DNA from: Bacteroidales bacterium
Lineage (GTDB): Bacteria > Bacteroidota > Bacteroidia > Bacteroidales > UBA932
Reading direction: 5' to 3'
DNA: 37,427 nucleotides
NCBI GenBank assembly: GCA_017395045.1
Contig: JAFPWG010000007.1
Coordinates: 1-37,427 of the forward strand
The notes beneath the pieces were generated by a model. It did not search any database. It had not been told where the DNA came from and saw only the letters and a program-made list of their open reading frames with translations. The position numbers and the translations under genes were made by a program. This document shows, one piece after another, positions 32,468 through 37,427 of the stretch (within the stretch, counting starts at the first letter, position 1; every line of letters starts with the position of its first letter).

Positions 32468-35400
32468 ATGGCATTAGCAGATATATTGAAGAAAGTGTTC
32501 GGATCCAAGTCCGACCGTGACATGAAGCAGGTGAAACCGATGCTGGACAAGGTCCTTGCGGCCTATCCCGGCATCGATGCCCTTTCCGATGATGAACTTC
32601 GCGCGCATTCCGCCGCCCTTCGCGAAAGGATATTCGCCGTGGAGAAGCCCTTCGAGGACCGTATCGCCGAAATCAAGGAGGAAATGGAAAAGGACATCCC
32701 TGTCTCCGAGAAGGAAGCGCTTGCCACGGAATCCGACAAACTCGTCAAGGACGAGGATGACGCCATCGAGAAATGCCTTGACGAGATCCTCCCCGAGGCC
32801 TTTGCGATCATGAAGTCCACCGCCCGTCGTTTCGCGCAGAACGAAACCATCGTGGTGAATGCCACCGATTTCGACCGCGACCTGGCGGCGAAGGGCCGCG
32901 ATTTCGTCCATATCGAAGGCGATAAGGCCGTCTGGCAGAACCACTGGGTGGCCGGCGGCAACGAAATCACCTGGGACATGGTCCATTACGATGTCCAGCT
33001 GATCGGCGGTATCGTCCTGAACGGAAGCCTGAAGACGAACAAGGAGCAGCGCGGAAGCATCGCCGAGATGGCGACCGGTGAGGGTAAGACCCTCGTCGCC
33101 ACGCTCCCCGTGTTCCTGAATGCGCTGGCCGGCAAGGGCGTGCACGTGGTGACCGTGAACGATTACCTGTCCAAGCGTGACTCCGAGTGGATGGGGCCGC
33201 TGTATCAGTTCCACGGTCTCAGCGTGGACTGTATCGACAAGCACCAGCCCAACTCCGACGAGCGCAAGCGCGCCTACAACTGCGACATCACCTTCGGTAC
33301 GAACAACGAGTTCGGCTTCGACTACCTGCGTGACAACATGGCCATGCGGATGACGGACCTCGTGCAGCGGAAACACCACTACGCCATCGTGGACGAGGTG
33401 GACTCCGTGCTCATCGACGATGCCCGTACCCCGCTCATCATCTCCGGTCCGATGGCCAAGGCGGCCGACGACGAGCAGTTCATGGAGTACCGTCCGTATG
33501 TGGAGAACCTGTATAACAAGCAGCGCACCCTGGTGAACCAGACCCTGAACGATGCCAAGAAGGCCATCGCGGCGGGGGATGAGGCCGAGGGCGGAAAGCT
33601 CCTCCTGCGTTGCCACAAGGGCCTCCCGAAGTACCAGCCGCTCATCAAGTTCCTCTCCGAGCAGGGCATGAAGCAGCTCCTGCAGAAGGCGGAGAGCTTC
33701 TATATGCAGGACAACGAGCGTGAGATGCCGCAGGTGACCGACGAACTCTATTTCGTCATCACCGAGATCCAGAACAGCGTGGACATGACCGACAAGGGCC
33801 ACGAAGTCCTTGCGAACGCCGTCTCCGACCCGAACTTCTTCGTGCTTCCGGACATGGGCTCCGCTATCGCCGAGATCCAGAACGACACCACGCTCTCCGC
33901 AGTCGAGAAGGCCGAGAAGAAAGATGCCCTGATGGAGGACTTCTCCCTCAAGAGCGAGCGCGTCCATACGGTCATCCAACTCCTCAAGGCCTATGCCATG
34001 TTCCAGAAGGACGTGGACTACGTCATCGTGGACAACAAGGTGAAGATCGTCGATGAGTCCACGGGCCGTATCATGGAGGGACGCCGCTGGAGCGACGGTC
34101 TCCACCAGGCCGTGGAAGCGAAGGAGAACGTGAAGGTGGAAGCCGCCACGCAGACCTTCGCCACCATCACCCTGCAGAACTACTTCCGCATGTATCATAA
34201 GCTCGCCGGCATGACCGGTACGGCCGAAACCGAGGCGGGCGAATTCTGGAGCATCTACAAGCTGGACGTCGTGTCCATCCCGACCAACCGGCCGGTCATC
34301 CGCGACGACCAGGACGATATCATCTACAAGACCCGCAAGGGCAAGTTCAACGCGGTCATCGACCGGGTGGTCGAACTCACGAACGCCGGGCGTCCGGTGC
34401 TGGTGGGTACCACCGACGTGGAGACTTCTGAGCTCCTTGCGAAGATGATGCGCCTGCGGGGTCTGCGCCCGAATGTGCTGAATGCCAAGGAACATGCCCG
34501 TGAGGCCGAAATCGTGGCCCAGGCCGGCCAGAGCGGCAAGGTGACCATCGCCACGAACATGGCTGGCCGTGGTACCGATATCAAGCTCTCTCCGGAGGTG
34601 AAGGCCGCCGGCGGTCTCGCCATCATCGGCACCACCCGTCACGACAGCCGCCGGGTGGACCGCCAGCTGCGCGGCCGCGCCGGCCGTCAGGGCGACCCGG
34701 GTTCCTCCACCTTCTATATCTCCCTGGAAGACGACCTGATGCGTAAGTTCGGTTCCGAACGTATCGCCGGCGTCGTGGACAAGTTGGGTATGGCCGACGA
34801 CGAAGCCCTCGTCTCCGGCATGCTTTCCAAGTCCATCGAGACAGCCCAGAAACGTGTGGAAGAGAACCACTTCGGCTACCGCAAGCGCACGCTCGAGTAT
34901 GACGACGTGATGAACTATCAGCGCGAGGCCATCTACGCCCGCCGCCGCAACGCCCTCTCCGGCGAACGCATCGAGATCGACGTCCAGAACATGATGTCCG
35001 ATACGGCCAACATCATCACCGAGCGGGCCGAGGGAATGGACTATGCCTCCTTCGAGGAGTATGTGATCGCTACGCTTTCCATCGACCTGGGCTTTGATTC
35101 TGAGTTCTATGAGCACGCGAAGCCCAAGGAGATCGCCGACCGTCTTTGCGCCCATATGCAGGAGGTTTATGACCGTCGTATGGACGCGATGGTGGATAAG
35201 GTGAATCCCATCATCAAGCAGGTGTTCGAGAAACAGGGGTCGATGTATGAGAACATCGCCATCCCGGTTTCCGACGGCAAGCGGATGCTGAACCTCTCCG
35301 TGAACCTGAAGAAGGCCTACGAGACGGAGAGCCGTGAGGTGGCGAAGGCTTTGAGCCGCAGCATTATCCTGTACGAGATCGACGAATACTGGAAGCAGCA

Positions 35401-35785
35401 CCTGCGCGACATGGACGACCTGCGCCAGAGCGTCCAGAATGCCGCCTATGAGCAGAAGGATCCGCTGGTGGTATACAAACTGGAGAGCTACAACCTCTTC
35501 TCCCAGATGCTGGAAGAGTTGAATGAGGCCGTGCTCACTTTCCTCCTGCGCGCTTTCATCCCGCTGCGTGACGCGAACGAGGCCAGGGCTCCCCGCCAGG
35601 CTGCCCCGCAGCCCCGCCGCGACCTGCAGCAGCTGCGCACCAACGATCCTTCCCAGCTCTCCACCAACGGCGAGCAGAAGTCCCGGATGCCTGTCCACGT
35701 GGACAAGAAGGTGGGACGGAACGACCCTTGTCCCTGCGGCTCCGGCCTCAAGTACAAGAACTGCCACGGCAAGGGCCTGGTCTAG
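32468..35785 (+). CDS. secA: Preprotein translocase subunit SecA
   Basis: The 1105-aa motor ATPase of Sec export, acting with SecYEG at the inner membrane. Walker A is [11 protein letters not shown] at about residue 200, the DEAD-type motif [13 protein letters not shown] is at about 308, and [15 protein letters not shown] and [14 protein letters not shown] belong to the second nucleotide-binding domain. The C-terminus carries the zinc-binding SEC-C motif [18 protein letters not shown]. The protein is longer than E. coli SecA (901 aa), as usual in Bacteroidota; one extra segment is the charged stretch at about 55-110. It has its own promoter and is followed after 19 nt by the bactofilin gene. 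Confidence 0.97.
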   Translation: MALADILKKVFGSKSDRDMKQVKPMLDKVLAAYPGIDALSDDELRAHSAALRERIFAVEKPFEDRIAEIKEEMEKDIPVSEKEALATESDKLVKDEDDAIEKCLDEILPEAFAIMKSTARRFAQNETIVVNATDFDRDLAAKGRDFVHIEGDKAVWQNHWVAGGNEITWDMVHYDVQLIGGIVLNGSLKTNKEQRGSIAEMATGEGKTLVATLPVFLNALAGKGVHVVTVNDYLSKRDSEWMGPLYQFHGLSVDCIDKHQPNSDERKRAYNCDITFGTNNEFGFDYLRDNMAMRMTDLVQRKHHYAIVDEVDSVLIDDARTPLIISGPMAKAADDEQFMEYRPYVENLYNKQRTLVNQTLNDAKKAIAAGDEAEGGKLLLRCHKGLPKYQPLIKFLSEQGMKQLLQKAESFYMQDNEREMPQVTDELYFVITEIQNSVDMTDKGHEVLANAVSDPNFFVLPDMGSAIAEIQNDTTLSAVEKAEKKDALMEDFSLKSERVHTVIQLLKAYAMFQKDVDYVIVDNKVKIVDESTGRIMEGRRWSDGLHQAVEAKENVKVEAATQTFATITLQNYFRMYHKLAGMTGTAETEAGEFWSIYKLDVVSIPTNRPVIRDDQDDIIYKTRKGKFNAVIDRVVELTNAGRPVLVGTTDVETSELLAKMMRLRGLRPNVLNAKEHAREAEIVAQAGQSGKVTIATNMAGRGTDIKLSPEVKAAGGLAIIGTTRHDSRRVDRQLRGRAGRQGDPGSSTFYISLEDDLMRKFGSERIAGVVDKLGMADDEALVSGMLSKSIETAQKRVEENHFGYRKRTLEYDDVMNYQREAIYARRRNALSGERIEIDVQNMMSDTANIITERAEGMDYASFEEYVIATLSIDLGFDSEFYEHAKPKEIADRLCAHMQEVYDRRMDAMVDKVNPIIKQVFEKQGSMYENIAIPVSDGKRMLNLSVNLKKAYETESREVAKALSRSIILYEIDEYWKQHLRDMDDLRQSVQNAAYEQKDPLVVYKLESYNLFSQMLEELNEAVLTFLLRAFIPLRDANEARAPRQAAPQPRRDLQQLRTNDPSQLSTNGEQKSRMPVHVDKKVGRNDPCPCGSGLKYKNCHGKGLV

Positions 35786-35804
35786 ACAACAACAATAACA
35801 AAAT

Positions 35805-36239
35805 ATGGCTAAAACAATGGAACCTGTCAATGTGAACGAAGTGAGCCGGATTTCCGCCGGTACCACTTTCAAGGGAGAAATCACCACTCCTACCGACCTC
35901 CGTGTCGACGGCATCTACGAGGGCAAGATCTGCTCCAAGGGCCGCGTCGTCGTGGGGGAGAAGGCCCAGATCAAGGGCGACATCATCTGCCAGAACGTCG
36001 ACTTCAACGGAACGATGCACGGCAATTTCTATGTCAAGGACACCCTTTCCCTGAAGGGCGGCTGCACCATCGAAGGCGACCTGAACATCAAGCGTCTGCA
36101 GGTGGAGCTCGATGCCAAGTTCAACGGCAACTGCCGGATGATCAGCGAGGCTGAATTCGACAAGATCGTGGCCCAGATGACCGGACGTCCCATCCCGGCG
36201 GCTCCGGCCCAGCCGGCTCCTGCCCAGCCGCAGAAGTAA
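35805..36239 (+). CDS. Bactofilin (polymer-forming cytoskeletal protein)
   Basis: A 144-aa protein with one bactofilin (DUF583) beta-helix core at about 12-115, showing the regular hydrophobic-glycine repeat (TDLRVDGIYEGKICSKGRV, then KAQIKGDIICQNVDFNGTM). The short N-terminal tail and the Pro/Ala-rich C-terminal tail (PIPAAPAQPAPAQPQK) are the usual disordered ends. Bactofilins polymerise without nucleotide and position cell-wall enzymes or shape determinants. It is cotranscribed with secA (19-nt gap) and followed by a hairpin terminator at 36260. Confidence 0.93.
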   Translation: MAKTMEPVNVNEVSRISAGTTFKGEITTPTDLRVDGIYEGKICSKGRVVVGEKAQIKGDIICQNVDFNGTMHGNFYVKDTLSLKGGCTIEGDLNIKRLQVELDAKFNGNCRMISEAEFDKIVAQMTGRPIPAAPAQPAPAQPQK

Positions 36240-36259
36240 GGTGTAAAGCATTGAGGTAT

Positions 36260-36298
36260 AAGTGGTGAAACTAAAAAGTTTTACCACTTAACTTTTTT
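36260..36298 (+). terminator. Rho-independent terminator after the bactofilin gene
   Basis: A 12-bp stem at 36260-36271 and 36278-36289 (one G-T pair, loop TAAAAA), followed by AAC and a run of six T. It ends just before the start of the next gene, so msrC probably has its own start of transcription or depends on readthrough. Confidence 0.75.
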
Positions 36299-36301
36299 GT
36301 T

Positions 36302-36748
36302 ATGTCAGAAAAGGCAGAAAAATACCGCCTGCTGGAGCGGCAGGTGGCCTCCTTGCTGGAAGGGGAGACGGACGTCATCGCCAAGATGGCGAACGTCGCC
36401 GCCGTCCTGCATGAAACCTTCGGTTTCTGGTGGACCGGATTCTACCGGGTGGCCGGGGAAGAACTGATCCTGGGCCCGTTCCAGGGGCCCGTTGCCTGCA
36501 TGCATATCCCGTTTGGCCGGGGGGTCTGCGGGAGCGCCTGGAAGCAGAACGGAACGATCGTCGTCCCGGACGTCGAATTGTTCCCCGGACACATCGCCTG
36601 CAGCAGCGCCTCCCGCAGCGAGATCGTCGTCCCGGTCCACGGTGCGGACGGAGCGGTGACCGCCGTCCTGGATATCGACAGCGACCGGCTCGCCACCTTC
36701 GACGAGGAAGACCGGGTGTGGCTGGAGCGGATCGTGACGCTACTGTGA
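36302..36748 (+). CDS. msrC: Free methionine-(R)-sulfoxide reductase (GAF domain)
   Basis: A 148-aa single-GAF-domain enzyme that reduces free methionine-(R)-sulfoxide with thioredoxin. The three Cys residues C66, C76 and C100 have the same spacing (10 and 24) as the redox cysteines of E. coli MsrC/YebR (84, 94, 118), in the contexts VACMHIPFG, GRGVCGSAW and GHIACSSASRSEI. Length matches the family. It lies between the bactofilin terminator and the tRNA; 3 nt separate the terminator T-run from the ATG, so its promoter must lie within the hairpin region or upstream. Confidence 0.92.
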   Translation: MSEKAEKYRLLERQVASLLEGETDVIAKMANVAAVLHETFGFWWTGFYRVAGEELILGPFQGPVACMHIPFGRGVCGSAWKQNGTIVVPDVELFPGHIACSSASRSEIVVPVHGADGAVTAVLDIDSDRLATFDEEDRVWLERIVTLL

Positions 36749-36780
36749 TTTGCAAGTTTCGCAAATTCGGCTTATCTTTG
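36749..36780 (+). promoter_or_regulatory. Promoter of the tRNA-Val/tmRNA unit
   Basis: TTTG at 36749-36752, 20 nt, then TATCTTTG at 36773-36780; the tRNA begins 11 nt later. The -33 element lies in a perfect 6-bp inverted repeat (ATTTGC at 36748-36753 with GCAAAT at 36761-36766) without a T-run. Confidence 0.75.
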
Positions 36781-36791
36781 CAATCCTTTTC

Positions 36792-36866
36792 GGGCGATTA
36801 GCTCAGTTGGTTCAGAGCACCTGCCTTACAAGCAGGGGGTCGACGGTTCGAATCCGCCATCGCCCA
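36792..36866 (+). tRNA. tRNA-Val (UAC)
   Basis: A 75-nt cloverleaf with acceptor stem GGGCGAT/ATCGCCC, anticodon stem CCTGC/GCAGG around the loop CTTACAA (anticodon TAC) and the T-loop GGTTCGAATCC. The discriminator is A and no CCA is encoded. It lies 8 nt before the tmRNA and is probably cotranscribed with it. Confidence 0.96.
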
Positions 36867-36874
36867 CACTCTTT

Positions 36875-37268
36875 GGGGGTGTTTTGGTTTTGACAGCGTT
36901 GCTGTCGGACGGTAAGCACGTCGGGCGTGGGGACCTTGCCCGTTAATCTCAGATCCCGAAAAATCAGTTGCCAACAACAACTATGCACTCGCTGCTTAAT
37001 TAGCCAAGCTGATTAGCTTAATCCGCGACGCCTAGGCTGCGCCGCCGACGAGTATCCCTCGGAATTTCCGCCCGTTATCTTCCGGCCCAGGGGTATCATT
37101 CAGAACGGGACGCTCCGGTGGACGCCTTTAAAACCGGCTAAGACGAAAGGCTAAGGCTGTCTTCGCCCGCCCTCCGGCAGGGACAGTTCGAAAACCAAAG
37201 GAAGGATAAGCGTGTAGAAAGCCGCCAGGCGCGGCGTTTGGACAGCGGTTCGAGTCCGCTCACCTCCA
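36875..37268 (+). ncRNA. ssrA: tmRNA (transfer-messenger RNA)
   Basis: A 394-nt RNA with a tRNA-like end formed by GGGGGTG at the 5' end pairing with CACCTCC at 37261-37267 (one G-T pair), then the discriminator A; no CCA is encoded. The 3' part has the T-arm GGTTCGAGTCC. The tag reading frame lies at 36970-36999: codons for ANNNYALAA then TAA, a variant of the Bacteroidota GE(N/T)NYALAA tag with Ala-Asn in place of Gly-Glu. It rescues stalled ribosomes with SmpB. Several pseudoknot-forming segments follow the tag. Confidence 0.95.
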
Positions 37269-37272
37269 CAAG

Positions 37273-37306
37273 AATCCCATTCAGATGATGCTGAGTGGGA
37301 TTTTTT
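37273..37306 (+). terminator. Rho-independent terminator of ssrA
   Basis: A 12-bp stem (37273-37284 with 37291-37302, one G-T pair) around the loop ATGATG, running into a T-tract. It ends the tRNA-tmRNA unit. Confidence 0.9.
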
Positions 37307-37313
37307 GTTTTTA

Positions 37314-37334
37314 GTATCCCAAATCGTATCCCAA
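37314..37334. repeat. Tandem 9-bp direct repeat downstream of ssrA, possible attachment site
   Basis: GTATCCCAA occurs at 37314-37322 and again at 37326-37334, 12 bp apart, just after the tmRNA terminator. The rest of the window to 37427 is AT-rich and holds no recognisable gene. The 3' end of ssrA is a frequent target of integrating elements, so this may be an att or integrase-binding site; no integrase is seen on this side. Confidence 0.4.
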
Positions 37335-37427
37335 TATCAACAAGAAAGAGTCAACAATAGTTGTTTGTAAGCATACATGAATACTCCCTCTACTCAAAAG
37401 GGCGAATGAAGGATAAGTTCGATATTG

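Noticed and set aside
32474-35914. Open frame of 1146 codons on the minus strand opposite secA
   Set aside because: It lies fully antisense to an unmistakable secA, has low-complexity composition rich in Val, His, Leu and Gly, and no recognisable domain. Long antisense frames are expected in GC-rich coding DNA.
36748-36766. Inverted repeat ATTTGC/GCAAAT as a terminator for msrC
   Set aside because: The stem is only 6 bp and no T-run follows; the -33 element of the tRNA promoter lies within it, so a promoter role is likelier.
1669-37334. Shared TCGTATC between the left-end repeat and the repeat after ssrA as the two ends of one element
   Set aside because: Only seven bases agree, and the sequence between them is core genome (holA, glnS, secA), so one element spanning the window is not credible.
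1-37427. CRISPR arrays, insertion sequences, rRNA genes, toxin-antitoxin pairs
   Set aside because: Looked for on both strands; no regularly spaced repeats, transposase motifs, rRNA signatures or small paired genes were seen.

Overview
The window looks like a chromosomal segment of a fairly GC-rich member of the Bacteroidota, most likely Bacteroidales. The evidence is the recurrent TAnnTTTG promoter element (mostly the exact octamer TATCTTTG) before many genes, a serine palmitoyltransferase of the Bacteroides sphingolipid type, a GlnRS, a long SecA, and a tmRNA tag ending in NYALAA. Genus cannot be given from sequence alone.

Layout. Left edge (1-1652, minus): two tandem tyrosine recombinases 2 nt apart, the second cut by the window edge, probably the end of an integrated element lying to the left. 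Positions 1934-13005 carry core and metabolic genes: a GH3 lipoprotein glycosidase, holA, an ABC-2 exporter pair, a 5'-nucleotidase split into two genes in reverse domain order, then (minus) a YicC-type RNase and serine palmitoyltransferase, then glnS.

From 13010 to 32420, between glnS and secA, lies a surface-glycan locus: seven family 2 glycosyltransferases, an acyltransferase, two paralogous flippases, a FucP-type sugar transporter, an FrhB-like iron-sulfur protein and a polysaccharide pyruvyltransferase. Its core (16592-22017) is a phosphonate-glycan module. It has a three-domain protein (LicC/PntC-like nucleotidyltransferase + TagD-like cytidylyltransferase + phosphoenolpyruvate mutase), phosphonopyruvate decarboxylase, an iron-type alcohol dehydrogenase and a TagF-like transferase. 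The inferred route is PEP to phosphonopyruvate to phosphonoacetaldehyde to 2-hydroxyethylphosphonate, then CMP activation and transfer to a glycan. No aminotransferase is present, so hydroxyethyl- rather than aminoethylphosphonate is predicted. No obvious Wzy polymerase or initiating sugar-phosphate transferase is seen, so export or assembly must borrow genes from elsewhere.

Right end (32468-37427): secA, a bactofilin, free methionine-(R)-sulfoxide reductase, tRNA-Val(UAC) and tmRNA (ssrA) with a strong terminator, followed by an AT-rich stretch with a tandem 9-bp repeat that could be an integration site.

Genes are packed tightly. Most same-strand neighbours overlap through ATGA or TAATG, and three convergent pairs end on overlapping or adjoining stop codons. 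Several promoter -7 boxes lie only 4-8 nt before the start codon, suggesting leaderless or nearly leaderless messages. Coding identities rest on motif and family recognition by eye; no database search was run.
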